DNA from: Pseudomonas taetrolens
Lineage (GTDB): Bacteria > Pseudomonadota > Gammaproteobacteria > Pseudomonadales > Pseudomonadaceae
Assembly (NCBI RefSeq): GCF_900475285.1
Contig: NZ_LS483370.1
Coordinates: 1,998,001 to 2,062,000 of the forward strand
DNA: 64,000 nucleotides
Reading direction: 5' to 3'
The notes below the pieces were generated by a model that was given only the letters and a program-made list of their open reading frames with translations, was not told the origin of the DNA and did not search any database. The translations under genes and the position numbers were made by a program. Shown here piece by piece: positions 1-9,112 of the stretch. Numbering within the stretch: position 1 is the stretch's first letter; each line of letters opens with the position of its first letter.

Positions 1-77
1 CGCAGGTAGGTAGGTTGGTTGAATGGTTTCTTGTTAAGGTGTCGACTTTCAACCAAGACCAATTGCGAGGTGTCGAC

Positions 78-716
78 TTGATTCGGGTTCTAGTGGTCGA
101 TGATCACGATCTTGTGCGTACAGGCATCACTCGTATGCTGGCTGATATCGAAGGCCTGCTGGTGGTCGGTCAGGCCGAGTCCGGTGAAGAGTCATTGCTC
201 AAGGCTCGCGAGCTCAAGCCCGATGTGGTCTTGATGGATGTGAAGATGCCGGGCATCGGTGGCCTTGAGGCCACACGTAAAATGATGCGCAGCCATCCCG
301 ACATCAAGGTGGTTGCCGTCACTGTCTGTGAAGAAGACCCCTTTCCGACGCGCCTGCTGCAAGCGGGCGCTGCGGGATACATGACCAAGGGGGCAGGCCT
401 GGCTGAAATGGTCCACGCAATACGCCATGTGTTTGCCGGTCAGCGCTATATCAGCCCGCAAGTGGCACAACAGTTGGCCCTGAAGTCCTTTCAGCCGGCC
501 AGTGATTCCCCTTTCGATGCCTTGTCTGAACGCGAAATCCAGATCGCGCTGATGATTGTCGGCTGCCAGAAGGTCCAGGTGATCTCGGACAAACTGTGTT
601 TGTCCCCCAAGACCGTGAACATTTACCGCTATCGGATTTTCGAGAAGCTTTCAGTCAAGAGTGACGTTGAGCTGGCCTTGCTGGCAGTCCGTCACGGCAT
701 GGTCGATGCCGGTTGA
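78..716 (+). CDS. gacA: GacA response regulator
   Basis: GacA is the DNA-binding response regulator of the GacS/GacA system, which turns on the Rsm small RNAs and through them secondary metabolism and biofilm functions. The protein of 212 residues has a receiver domain (start IRVLVVDDHD, phosphoacceptor Asp in VLMDVKMPG) and a C-terminal LuxR-type helix-turn-helix (LSEREIQIALMI, SPKTVNIYRYRIFEKL). I chose the TTG start because it gives the family's usual length and N-terminus; TTG starts are known for gacA. The frame is open a further 21 codons upstream, but that stretch has no family resemblance. It lies 3 bp before uvrC, the classical gacA–uvrC arrangement. Confidence 0.95.
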   Translation: MIRVLVVDDHDLVRTGITRMLADIEGLLVVGQAESGEESLLKARELKPDVVLMDVKMPGIGGLEATRKMMRSHPDIKVVAVTVCEEDPFPTRLLQAGAAGYMTKGAGLAEMVHAIRHVFAGQRYISPQVAQQLALKSFQPASDSPFDALSEREIQIALMIVGCQKVQVISDKLCLSPKTVNIYRYRIFEKLSVKSDVELALLAVRHGMVDAG

Positions 717-719
717 AAC

Positions 720-2542
720 ATGACTGACGTGTTTGATTCCAGTGCTTTCCTGTCGACCTGCAGCGGTCGCCCTGGCGTGTACCGCATGTTTGATGGCGAT
801 GCGCGGCTGTTGTACGTGGGCAAGGCCAAGAACCTTAAAAAACGCTTGGCCAGCTACTTCCGTAAAACCGGCCTGGCGCCGAAAACCGCTGCGCTGGTGG
901 GGCGTATCGCGCAAATTGAAACCACCATCACCGCCAATGAGACCGAGGCGCTGCTGCTCGAGCAGACCCTGATCAAAGAGTGGCGCCCGCCGTACAACAT
1001 CCTGTTGCGGGACGACAAGTCCTATCCTTATGTGTTTTTGTCCGATGGGGACTACCCGCGGCTGAGTATTCACCGCGGCGCCAAGAAGCTGAAGGGCAAG
1101 TATTTCGGGCCCTATCCCAGCGCAGGGGCCATCCGGGAAAGCCTCAGCCTGCTGCAGAAAACCTTTCTCGTCCGCCAGTGCGATGACAGCTACTTCAAGA
1201 ACCGCACCCGCCCGTGCTTGCAGTACCAGATCAAGCGCTGCAAGGGGCCGTGTGTCGGGCTGGTGGATCCTCAGGTGTACGCCGAGGATGTGCGTCACTC
1301 GGTCATGTTCCTTGAGGGGCGCAGCAGTGCCCTGACCGATGAGCTCAATGCAGAAATGGAGCAGGCAGCCAGTACCCTCGATTTTGAACGTGCTGCCGAG
1401 GTGCGCGACCAGATCTCGTTACTGCGGCGGGTCCAGGATCAGCAGAGCATGGAAGGAGGTACCGGAGATGTCGACGTCATCGCGGCTTTTGTAAACCCCG
1501 GCGGCGCGTGCGTGCATTTGATCAATGTGCGCGGCGGGCGGGTGTTGGGCAGCAAGAACTTCTTCCCGCAAGTGGGCATTGAGGAAGACGTGGCCGAAGT
1601 CATGGCGGCCTTTCTCGGGCAGTACTACATCAGCAGTCCCGAGCGCGACCTGCCGAGCGAGTTGATCGTCAACGTGGAGCACGAAAGCTTTGGGGCGATC
1701 ATTGACGCGATTGAGGCTTTGCGCGGGCGGGAAATGGCCATCAGCTATCGCGTGCGCGGCACCCGGGCCCGCTGGCAGCAACTGGCGGTCACCAATGCCG
1801 AGCAGGCCCTGGGGGCTCGCCTCACCAATCGACTGCACGTGGCCGCCCGTTTTGAGGCCCTGGCGCAGGTGCTGAAGCTCGATGAAGTCCCCCAGCGCCT
1901 TGAGTGCTATGACATCAGTCACTCCAGTGGCGAGGCAACGGTTGCCTCCTGCGTGGTGTTTGGCCCTGAAGGTCCGATCAAGTCGGACTATCGACGCTTC
2001 AACATCGAGGGTGTCACTCCGGGCGATGACTACGCTGCCATGCATCAGGCACTGATGCGCCGCTTCAGCCGGCTCAAGGAGGGGAGGGCAAGCTGCCGGA
2101 CATCCTGCTGGTCGATGGTGGCAAAGGGCAGCTGTCCATGGCGCGGGATGTGCTCAATGAACTGGCGATCCCGGACCTTATCCTGCTGGGTGTCGCCAAG
2201 GGGGCAACCCGCAAGGCGGGTTTTGAAACCCTCTACCTGAACGATGCGGCCCATGAGTTCACCTTGAAAGGCGACTCGCCGGCCTTGCATCTGATCCAGC
2301 AGATCCGTGATGAAGCTCACCGATTTGCCATTACCGGGCACCGGGCGCGACGCGGAAAAACCCGGCGAACGTCAACCCTGGAAGGCATTGCAGGGGTAGG
2401 GCCGACACGGCGGCGTGATTTGTTGAAACATTTTGGTGGATTACAGGAGCTGACTCGTGCAAGCATCGACGAGATCGCCAAAGCACCCGGGATCAGTAAA
2501 AAGCTCGCTGAGTTGATTTATGCAAACCTGCACAGCGAGTAG
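720..2542 (+). CDS. uvrC: UvrC, excinuclease ABC subunit C (frameshifted in this sequence)
   Basis: UvrC makes the dual incisions of UvrABC nucleotide excision repair. The N-terminal GIY-YIG nuclease ([24 protein letters not shown]), Cys-rich segment, UVR motif ([18 protein letters not shown]), RNase H-like C-terminal nuclease ([12 protein letters not shown], then [11 protein letters not shown]) and helix-hairpin-helix end ([20 protein letters not shown]) are all present, but the frame breaks after RFSRLKEG. The run GGGG at 2081–2084 needs one more G to read EGEGKLPD and join the two halves. With that base the protein is 607 residues, the normal length. As given, the upstream frame stops at 2240 after junk sequence. 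A homopolymer sequencing error is more likely than true loss, because the downstream part is fully conserved. Confidence 0.93.
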
Positions 2543-2574
2543 AATGCCCCTTCACCTCGTAGCCAGTTGTGCCG

Positions 2575-3132
2575 ATGAATATCCCTAATTTGATCACCGT
2601 ACTACGCGTTCTACTGATTCCTTTCTTCATTCTGCTGTTCTACCTTCCCTACAGCTGGAGTTATGTTGCCTCCAGCTCAGTCTTCGCATTTGCGGCGGCG
2701 ACGGACTGGCTCGACGGATACCTGGCCAGGCGACTGGAGCAAAGTACGCCGTTTGGCGCTTTTCTCGACCCGGTCGCCGACAAGTTGATGGTAGCGGTTG
2801 CCCTGGTTCTGCTGGTGCAGGAGCATCACAACGTATGGCTAACGCTGCCTGCCGCCGTGATCATCGGCCGTGAGATCGTCATTTCGGCCCTGCGTGAATG
2901 GATGGCTGAACTGGGCGCCCGGGCACAGGTTGCCGTATCGAACATGGGCAAATGGAAAACCGCGGCGCAGATGCTGGCCCTGATTATTTTGCTGGCCAAC
3001 CCCTCGGACTTCAGCTTCTGGGTGCTGGTGGGTTATGCGCTGTTGCTGGTGGCGGCGGGGCTGACCCTGTGGTCGATGCTTCAATACTTGCGGGCCGCCT
3101 GGCCGCATTTGAAGACCACCTCCACAAAATAA
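2575..3132 (+). CDS. pgsA: CDP-diacylglycerol–glycerol-3-phosphate phosphatidyltransferase
   Basis: PgsA makes phosphatidylglycerol phosphate from CDP-diacylglycerol and glycerol-3-phosphate at the inner membrane. The 185-residue protein carries the CDP-alcohol phosphotransferase motif D-G-x2-A-R-x8-G-x3-D-x3-D ([10 protein letters not shown], then [11 protein letters not shown]) and several hydrophobic helices. The ATG giving MNIPNLIT matches the family start; a GTG two codons upstream is the alternative. It follows uvrC and precedes tRNA-Gly, the conserved Pseudomonas order. Confidence 0.93.
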   Translation: MNIPNLITVLRVLLIPFFILLFYLPYSWSYVASSSVFAFAAATDWLDGYLARRLEQSTPFGAFLDPVADKLMVAVALVLLVQEHHNVWLTLPAAVIIGREIVISALREWMAELGARAQVAVSNMGKWKTAAQMLALIILLANPSDFSFWVLVGYALLLVAAGLTLWSMLQYLRAAWPHLKTTSTK

Positions 3133-3198
3133 ATAAAACTTTTTGAATCAAGGGCTTGACGCACACTTTCATTTCTGTAGAATGCCCAGCACCAAGAC

Positions 3199-3274
<76 letters not shown>

Positions 3275-3328
3275 AATTATGGTGCCGAGTGCATCCGCTG
3301 AAATCCAGTGATGTGCGCAGCAACTTGA

Positions 3329-3356
3329 AAAAGCGACCTTAGGGTCGTTTTTTTTT
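3329..3356 (+). terminator. Intrinsic terminator of the tRNA-Gly transcript
   Basis: Stem CGACC/GGTCG with loop TTAG, preceded by A residues and followed by a run of nine T. It lies 60 bp past the tRNA. Confidence 0.85.
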
Positions 3357-3511
3357 CGTCTGGAGAATTCCATCAAGACCTGCCGATGATGCAGCCCCGG
3401 TTGACGACGGGTTCTGTGCTCACCCCTCGGCGCGTCTTTTAAACGCGCACAGAGGGCACCAGCGGCCTTGCGCAATCGCATGAAGCACCGCGGCGGCTGA
3501 GGCCGAGAAAA

Positions 3512-3539
3512 CAACTAACCCAGTGTCTGAGGTTAGTTG
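3512..3539 (-). terminator. Hairpin terminator behind the small membrane-protein gene
   Basis: Perfect 9-bp arms CAACTAACC and GGTTAGTTG enclose 10 nt. Read on the minus strand the hairpin is followed by TTTTC. It sits about 30 bp past the stop of the 56-codon gene and supports that gene as a separate transcript. Confidence 0.55.
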
Positions 3540-3569
3540 GCCATTACACCAGGCCTCGCCGTATAACGG

Positions 3570-3740
3570 TTAGCGTGAGTAGAGTTTTTTCGCGTGCTGA
3601 TTGCGTTTGAGAGAGGATCTGCTTCTGCGTTGTGTAATCCAGGTCGAGAAGGCGTGTAGAGGATGAGCGATGGCTGCAAGTCCGCAAAGCAGCATCACAA
3701 CGAAGAGTGAAATCAGCGGGATACTTTCGTGTGAAAACAT
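3570..3740 (-). CDS. Small single-pass membrane protein, 56 residues, unknown
   Basis: This short frame starts MFSHESIPLISLFVVMLL and has one strongly hydrophobic segment (about residues 7–25) followed by an Arg/Lys-rich tail (TQRRSRSSLKRNQ) ending KKLYSR. That pattern suggests one inner-membrane helix with a positively charged cytoplasmic end. A good ribosome-binding site (AGGAG, 9 nt before ATG) precedes it and a hairpin terminator follows. I do not recognise a family. No neighbour suggests a function; it stands alone between tRNA-Gly and the permease gene. The RBS, the coherent membrane topology and the terminator are the reasons for calling it real. Confidence 0.65.
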   Translation of the reverse strand: MFSHESIPLISLFVVMLLCGLAAIAHPLHAFSTWITQRRSRSSLKRNQHAKKLYSR

Positions 3741-3871
3741 GGTGGGTTACTCCTGTATGTCACAATGTTTGAATCCCTAGGGTAGAGGATCGGAATATTG
3801 CCCTCATGAATACTGATTAACTATTGGTTCACATTCTTTCGGCTGAGAGTCCTGGTCCAGGATGCTGGATG

Positions 3872-3895
3872 CGAGTCTCGGCTCCCGCTCCAAAT
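3872..3895 (+). repeat. Imperfect copy of the tRNA-Gly 3' end (possible attachment-site remnant)
   Basis: Twenty-two of 24 bases match the tRNA-Gly T-arm/acceptor end at 3254–3277, including the CCA and the AAT after it. The copy lies about 600 bp downstream in the same orientation, as expected for an att repeat left by a tRNA-targeting element, or for a decayed second tRNA-Gly. No integrase gene is nearby. Confidence 0.5.
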
Positions 3896-3935
3896 ATCAA
3901 ACTTGCAGAATGCTCTTCAATGATGTGTGTGACAG

Positions 3936-3962
3936 AAAAAAGACGCCCAGGCGTCTTTTTTC
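3936..3962 (+). terminator. Intrinsic terminator, first copy
   Basis: Stem AGACGC/GCGTCT with loop CCAG, flanked by six A and six T, so it can work in both directions. The segment 3925–3969 is closely matched by 8044–8090. Confidence 0.7.
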
Positions 3963-4267
3963 GTTCCGCCGCGATCCATTTCAAGCAAAGGACACCCAGG
4001 TATTCCGCCAACAAGCAAAACGGTCATGGCATCCAGAGGTGCATGTCGAAATCAGACATAAAAAAGGCGCTTTCAGGCTACTCCTGCAAAAGGAGAGGCG
4101 CGTAAGGTGGCGCATCATTTCATCGTCGTCCCTGTGATATGAGCGCTTTGGAAACGCAGAAGCGTTTGATGTGTAACGCTTTCATTGAGCGACACATCAA
4201 GAAATGATGATCGCCTGACCCTGGGTCAGTACGCCTAACGTCGATCACCAGAGAATAAAAATAAACA

Positions 4268-5674
4268 ATGAATAGCCTGTGTTCTAAAGAATCGAATGGT
4301 CAGTTGGCGCAGGGCTTCAAGCCGCGTCACGTCACTATGCTGTCTATCGCGGGGATAATTGGTGCGGGTTTGTTTGTCGGGTCGGGTCATGCGATCGCTG
4401 CTGCCGGTCCGGCAGTGTTGCTGGCGTATCTGTTCTCCGGCCTTTTGGTCGTGCTGGTGATGCGGATGCTGGGTGAAATGGCGGTGGCCAACCCGGACAC
4501 CGGTTCATTTTCGACCTATGCCGATCAAGCGATCGGGCGTTGGGCGGGTTTTACGATTGGCTGGCTCTACTGGTGGTTCTGGGTACTGGTGATTCCGATT
4601 GAGGCGCTTGCTGCTGGGCATGTGCTCAATCAGTGGTTTCCGCAGATCGATACCTGGCTGTTTGCACTGGTATCGATCATTTTGCTGGTCATCACCAATC
4701 TGTTCAGTGTTTCCAAGTACGGCGAGTTCGAGTTCTGGTTCGCGATGGCCAAGGTCGTGGCGATCATCGGCTTTATCGGTCTTGGTTTTGCAGTCTTGAT
4801 GGGGTGGATACCCGAGCGCGAAGCCAGCGGGTTAGGGCGGTTGATGGAGGAACATGGCGGGTTTGCGCCCAACGGCCTGTCAGCGGTGGTCGGGGCATTC
4901 ATCACCATCATGTTCAGCTTCATCGGTACAGAAGCCGTCACCATTGCGGCCGCTGAATCCAGCAACCCGGCGCAAAACATTGCCAGAGCAACACGTTCAG
5001 TGATCTGGCGTATTGGCGTGTTCTACCTGTTGTCCATTTTTGTGGTCATTTCCGTGGTGCCGTGGAACGACCCGTTGCTGGCATCCGTGGGGTCTTACCA
5101 GCGGGCGCTGGAGCTGATGAATATTCCTCACGCCAAGTTGCTGGTCGATATCGTGGTGCTGATCGCGGTGGCCAGTTGCATGAATTCGTCCATCTACATT
5201 TCCTCGCGGATGTTGTTCTCGCTTGGCCGCAGGGGCGATGCGCCCAAGCCGCTGAAGGTGACGTCGTTGGCGGGTGTGCCAAGGGCTGCCGTGGTGGCGA
5301 GTACGGTGATCGGTGCGGGTGTGACGCTGTTCAGTTATTTCATGCCCGCGGGTTTGTTCCAGTTCCTGCTCGCGAGCTCAGGCGCCATCGCCTTATTGGT
5401 CTATCTGGTTATCGCCGTGTCGCAGTTGCGTATGCGCAAGATCCTGCGGCGGCAAAAGGTCGAGCTCACCTTCCAGATGTGGTTGTTTCCCTGGCTCACC
5501 TGGTTGGTCATCGTCTTCATCTGCGCAGCGTTGGCGGTGATGATGGTGACCCCGGAGCATCGTACGGAAGTGTCTGCGACGATTGGCCTGGCGCTGATGA
5601 TTTCCTTCATCGGTCTGGTGACATCGCGTCAGCACCGCCAGCCAGAGAGCAAGTTTTCGTTAAGGGATGCATAA
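4268..5674 (+). CDS. APC-family amino-acid permease (GabP/AAT type)
   Basis: This 468-residue inner-membrane protein has about 12 hydrophobic helices and the amino-acid transporter signature near its start (HVTMLSIAGIIGAGLFVGSG) with the following GPAVLLAYLFSG and GEMAVANPDTGSFSTYAD. These are hallmarks of the AAT group, which includes the GABA, Lys, Phe and Pro proton symporters. The EFWFAMAKVVAII segment fits GabP-like members. The substrate cannot be set from sequence. It has an A-rich leader (AATAAAAATAAA) just before ATG, and a possible terminator behind it. It is alone in its operon and its neighbours give no pathway. Confidence 0.88.
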   Translation: MNSLCSKESNGQLAQGFKPRHVTMLSIAGIIGAGLFVGSGHAIAAAGPAVLLAYLFSGLLVVLVMRMLGEMAVANPDTGSFSTYADQAIGRWAGFTIGWLYWWFWVLVIPIEALAAGHVLNQWFPQIDTWLFALVSIILLVITNLFSVSKYGEFEFWFAMAKVVAIIGFIGLGFAVLMGWIPEREASGLGRLMEEHGGFAPNGLSAVVGAFITIMFSFIGTEAVTIAAAESSNPAQNIARATRSVIWRIGVFYLLSIFVVISVVPWNDPLLASVGSYQRALELMNIPHAKLLVDIVVLIAVASCMNSSIYISSRMLFSLGRRGDAPKPLKVTSLAGVPRAAVVASTVIGAGVTLFSYFMPAGLFQFLLASSGAIALLVYLVIAVSQLRMRKILRRQKVELTFQMWLFPWLTWLVIVFICAALAVMMVTPEHRTEVSATIGLALMISFIGLVTSRQHRQPESKFSLRDA

Positions 5675-5716
5675 GCAGGCCCCTTGTTTGCAAGCGTGAC
5701 AGAGCATCAATGATGG

Positions 5717-5751
5717 CCGGGCGGCCTGCGCTGCCCGAGCCATATTTTTTT
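5717..5751 (+). terminator. Probable terminator of the permease gene
   Basis: An 8-bp GC-rich stem (CGGGCGGC with GCTGCCCG, one G·T pair) lies 43 bp past the stop and is followed within 7 nt by seven T. Confidence 0.45.
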
Positions 5752-5869
5752 GTCTAACGTGTGAATGCGAACGCATATCAAAAGCTAACGCAATGAAATA
5801 CCATGCGCGCCAACTCGCGTTACTGGCACGTTTGCCATCCCCTCTGGCTATTTCCTCAAGGTTTACTCG

Positions 5870-7996
5870 ATGCGTCGTACTCTGGTTTCTATCTGTGTGC
5901 TTCAGGCGTTTTCTGCTCCTTCCTGGGCCGAGCAAGCTGCAACCGCTCCAAACAGCCTTGAGTTGCAAGCGACCGACATTGTTGGTTCGTCTGAGTATGA
6001 AACGGCACAAGGGCCAGTGACGGGCTACCGTGCCACACGTTCTGCCAGCGCGACGCGCACCGACACATCAATCCATGAAACGCCGCAATCCATCAGCGTT
6101 GTGCCCCGGGATGTGGTGGAAGACATCGGGGCGACACGGCTTCAGGATGCGCTTGATTATGCCGGGGGTGCCGGCCGGGCGAACAACTTCGGCGGCCAGG
6201 GGCTGACCACCTTCACCGTGCGCGGTTTTAGCACCGGCGAGTTCTATCGCAACGGTTTTCCGATCAATCGCGGTTACCCGAACATGCCTGATGCGGACAC
6301 CATCGAGCGGCTGGAAGTGCTGCGTGGCCCGGCGACCACGCTCTACGGGCGAGGCGACCCCGGCGGTACGTTCAACGTCGTCTCCAAGCAACCGTTGGCG
6401 GAACGCACGGTGACACTGGGCAGCCAGCTCGACGATCAGGGGATGAAGCGCGGCACGCTGGATGCCTCCGGTCCGCTGGACGACGAGGGGCGCCTGGCTT
6501 ATCGCCTGAACGTGGTGGGTGAGGGCGGTGAGTCTTTTCGCGATCATGTCGAAACCGAACGTTACGGTGTGACACCGGTGATTTCCTGGCAGGCCACTGA
6601 CGATACCAAGGTGATCTTCGAGGGCGATTTCATGCGCAACAATCACCCGTTGGATCGCGGCCTGACACGTTATCCGAATCAAGTGGGCACGGCGTCCCGA
6701 GACACGTTCTTCGGAGAAAAAGACGTCGGTAAATTGCACAACGACAACAACATGGCACAACTGCGGTTCGAGCACTTCCTGAGTGATAACTGGACATTGG
6801 GTGGTGGATTCCAATGGCTTGATGGCTCGCTGAAAGGTAATGCCATTGAAGGCAACGGTATCGCTGCTGACGGGCGCACCCTGGGCCGCAACTTCAACTA
6901 CCGCAAGCTGGAGTGGACGGACAAGGACACTCAATTGAACCTGACCGGGAATTTCTCTACGGGGAGTATCGACCACACGCTGTTGACCGGTATCGAATAC
7001 GAGGATTACGACTACAAGTCCATCATCCAGCGTTCCAGCGGTGATGTCAGTGCCTACCCGATCGATATCTTCAACCCGGTGTATGGCCAGCCACGGCCGG
7101 CGTTGACCCGCACGCCGACTCATGACAAGGAAAACCTCAAGACCTACGCGGCTTTCGTCCAGGATCAGGTGGCATTGACCGAGCGCTTGAAGGTTTTGGC
7201 AGGGGCGCGTTTTGAGCGCTTCGAGCATGATTACGATACCTTCGTGCCAGGCGGCAGAAGCTGGCAAGCGAGCGACAATGCAGTGACGCCGCGTCTTGGC
7301 GTACTGTATGACCTGACCGATACCGTGGCGGTTTATGCCAACACCGCGCGCTCGTTCAAGCCCAATATCGGGGCCAGTCGTCAGGGGGGCGGGTTTGCGC
7401 CGGAAAAGGGCACCTCCTATGAGGCGGGCATCAAGTGGGAAGCTCTGGATCGCCAGTTGAATGTGGACGCGGCGATCTATCAGATTGAAAAACGCAACGT
7501 CCTCACCACCGACCCTGTGGATTCAACATTCAGCGTGGCCGCTGGCGAAGTCCGCAGCCGTGGCTTTGATCTGAACGTGGCCGGTAATCTGACCCCGGAG
7601 TGGCGGGTGATAGGCGGCTATGCCTATGTCGACGCCGAGGTCACCAAAGACAGCGTCATCCGCTCGGGCACCCGGCTGATGAATATTCCGAAGAACAGCT
7701 TCAGCCTGCTCAATGTGTACGAATTCCAGGACGGTCATCTGCAAGGGCTGGGTCTGGGGATCGGCGGCAAGTATGTCGATAAACGGGCGATCCAGACCGC
7801 CAACACGGGCTCTTCGATGGGCAGCTACACCGTCATGGACCTGCTCGGCTTCTACAAGATCAACGACAATGTCAGGCTGAACCTCGATGTGAAAAACCTC
7901 TTCGACCGTGATTATGAAGAGGGTGCCTTCGGCAATGTCTATGTCTACCCGGGTGAGCCACGAACCGTCCAGGTCGGTATTGCCTATACCTTGTAG
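5870..7996 (+). CDS. TonB-dependent siderophore receptor
   Basis: A 708-residue outer-membrane receptor that would import a ferric siderophore using TonB energy. Residues 1–20 form a signal peptide (VSICVLQAFSAPSWA). A TonB-box-like segment LQATDIVG follows directly, so the N-terminal signalling domain of FpvA-type transducers is absent. The plug shows HETPQSISVVPRDVVED and VLRGPATTLYGRGDPGG; the barrel ends VNLDVKNLF-type (RLNLDVKNLFDRDYEE) and VQVGIAYTL. It resembles the FhuE/FoxA/FiuA group of hydroxamate receptors, but the ligand is not determined. No biosynthesis gene or sigma/anti-sigma pair is adjacent, suggesting uptake of a foreign siderophore. Confidence 0.9.
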   Translation: MRRTLVSICVLQAFSAPSWAEQAATAPNSLELQATDIVGSSEYETAQGPVTGYRATRSASATRTDTSIHETPQSISVVPRDVVEDIGATRLQDALDYAGGAGRANNFGGQGLTTFTVRGFSTGEFYRNGFPINRGYPNMPDADTIERLEVLRGPATTLYGRGDPGGTFNVVSKQPLAERTVTLGSQLDDQGMKRGTLDASGPLDDEGRLAYRLNVVGEGGESFRDHVETERYGVTPVISWQATDDTKVIFEGDFMRNNHPLDRGLTRYPNQVGTASRDTFFGEKDVGKLHNDNNMAQLRFEHFLSDNWTLGGGFQWLDGSLKGNAIEGNGIAADGRTLGRNFNYRKLEWTDKDTQLNLTGNFSTGSIDHTLLTGIEYEDYDYKSIIQRSSGDVSAYPIDIFNPVYGQPRPALTRTPTHDKENLKTYAAFVQDQVALTERLKVLAGARFERFEHDYDTFVPGGRSWQASDNAVTPRLGVLYDLTDTVAVYANTARSFKPNIGASRQGGGFAPEKGTSYEAGIKWEALDRQLNVDAAIYQIEKRNVLTTDPVDSTFSVAAGEVRSRGFDLNVAGNLTPEWRVIGGYAYVDAEVTKDSVIRSGTRLMNIPKNSFSLLNVYEFQDGHLQGLGLGIGGKYVDKRAIQTANTGSSMGSYTVMDLLGFYKINDNVRLNLDVKNLFDRDYEEGAFGNVYVYPGEPRTVQVGIAYTL

Positions 7997-8061
7997 GCCT
8001 TCAATTGCCCGCCTTGATATCGCTTGGTGTTGCACTTGAAACCGTGTGAATGACAGGAAAC

Positions 8062-8083
8062 AGACGCTTCGGCGTCTTTTTTC
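8062..8083 (+). terminator. Intrinsic terminator, second copy (behind the receptor gene)
   Basis: Stem AGACGC/GCGTCT closed by a TTCG tetraloop and followed by six T. Its flanks (TGTG…TGACAG before, TCGTTCCGC after) match the terminator at 3936. Confidence 0.85.
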
Positions 8084-8191
8084 GTTCCGCTGAAAATCAC
8101 TGAAACGCAGCACACTCCGTTCAAGTGGATCGGTGCAGGGCGCTCGATTGTTTTTGCTGGTGGCTAACCCCAACTTGCAACATGGCTTCGG

Positions 8192-8248
8192 GACAGCCTA
8201 CTGTCTGCAAGTCGGTTGAAAGGGCGAAATGCTGTTTCGCCCGTTTTT
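8192..8248 (+). ncRNA. Two hairpins ending in a terminator: candidate small RNA end or leader
   Basis: GACAG–CCTA–CTGTC is followed 17 nt later by GGGCGAAA–TGCTG–TTTCGCCC and GTTTTT, a strong intrinsic terminator. No gene ends just before it, since the receptor gene already has its own terminator. It may end a short RNA transcribed from about 8150, or act as a leader attenuator of the GntR gene starting 97 bp further on. No convincing promoter was seen. Confidence 0.3.
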
Positions 8249-8344
8249 GATGTCATGAAGAAATTTATACAAAACAATAAGATATTCGCCTGTTTCAGAG
8301 CGTTTGAGACTGGCGCAGAGGTTGGTCATAGCGTTGGAGGTTTG

Positions 8345-9112
8345 ATGAGCAACACAGGCATGCCCCGTACTCCCCAAGTCGCAGATGTCGTCTGCGAGCG
8401 CATAGAACGGCTTATCGTCGATGGAGTGCTCAAGACCGGGCAGCTGTTGCCGTCGGAGCGGCGCCTGACGGAAAAACTCGGTGTTTCCCGTACCGCACTT
8501 CGCGAAGGGCTGAAGCTGTTGCGTGCTCGCGGGATTATCAATACCGAGCAGGGCAAGGGTTCATTCGTGGCGGATCTGTCCGGTGATGCGGCCACGTCAC
8601 CGCTGATGCATTTGTTCAGCTCACAGCCTCGCACGCTCTATGACCTGTTCGAAGTCCGCAGCCTGCTGGAGGGCGAGTCTGCGCGCCTTGCCGCCTTGCG
8701 GGGTACCGACGCCGATTTCGTTCTGATCACACGGGCCTATGAGGCATTGTGCGATGCCCACAGCCGTTCGCTGGATGCGTCGGCCCATGCCAGGCTCGAT
8801 CATGCCTTTCACCTGGCGATCTGCGAGGCCTCGCACAACCCGGTGCTGGTTCAGACCCTGCGCTCGCTGACGGACCTGCTGCTCAATACGGTGTTCGCCT
8901 CGGTCAACAACCTTTATCACCGCGAACCCCAAAAGCGTCAGATCGACCGTCATCATGCGCGGCTCTACAACGCCGTGACCAGCCGCATGCCGGATCAGGC
9001 ACGCAAGGCGGCCATCGCGCACATCCAGAGCATTTGTGAAAACCTCAAGGAAATCGAAAGTGAAGAGCAGCGGCTGGTCCGTGCCACACTGCGACTTGAG
9101 GGGTGGGCATGA
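8345..9112 (+). CDS. FadR/GlcC-subfamily GntR transcriptional regulator
   Basis: The 255-residue protein has an N-terminal winged helix (VCERIERLIVDGVLKTGQLL, PSERRLTEKLGVSRTALREG) and a C-terminal FCD ligand domain (LYDLFEVRSLLEGESARLAA, ending in HIQSICENLKEIESEEQR). It resembles GlcC/LldR regulators that sense small hydroxy- or keto-acids. GGAGG five bases before ATG decides this start over an upstream one 43 codons away. Its stop overlaps the next LysR gene (ATGA), so both are one unit. It probably controls the CoA-transferase/lyase cluster behind it rather than the distant glc operon. Confidence 0.85.
   Translation: MSNTGMPRTPQVADVVCERIERLIVDGVLKTGQLLPSERRLTEKLGVSRTALREGLKLLRARGIINTEQGKGSFVADLSGDAATSPLMHLFSSQPRTLYDLFEVRSLLEGESARLAALRGTDADFVLITRAYEALCDAHSRSLDASAHARLDHAFHLAICEASHNPVLVQTLRSLTDLLLNTVFASVNNLYHREPQKRQIDRHHARLYNAVTSRMPDQARKAAIAHIQSICENLKEIESEEQRLVRATLRLEGWA

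Larger units (their letters stand above)
3741..4267. other. Intergenic region before the permease gene
   Basis: No gene is supported here. Besides the tRNA fragment and terminator, the only structures are an inverted repeat TGATGTGT–17 nt–ACACATCA (4167–4174 and 4192–4199), which could be an operator for the permease gene, and a small hairpin CTCCT–GCAAA–AGGAG near 4080. The longer open frames in this stretch have no RBS and no protein-like composition. Confidence 0.4.

Noticed and set aside
3824..4137. Overlapping plus-strand frames of about 90 codons behind tRNA-Gly
   Set aside because: They run through the tRNA fragment and a terminator and have no coding character.
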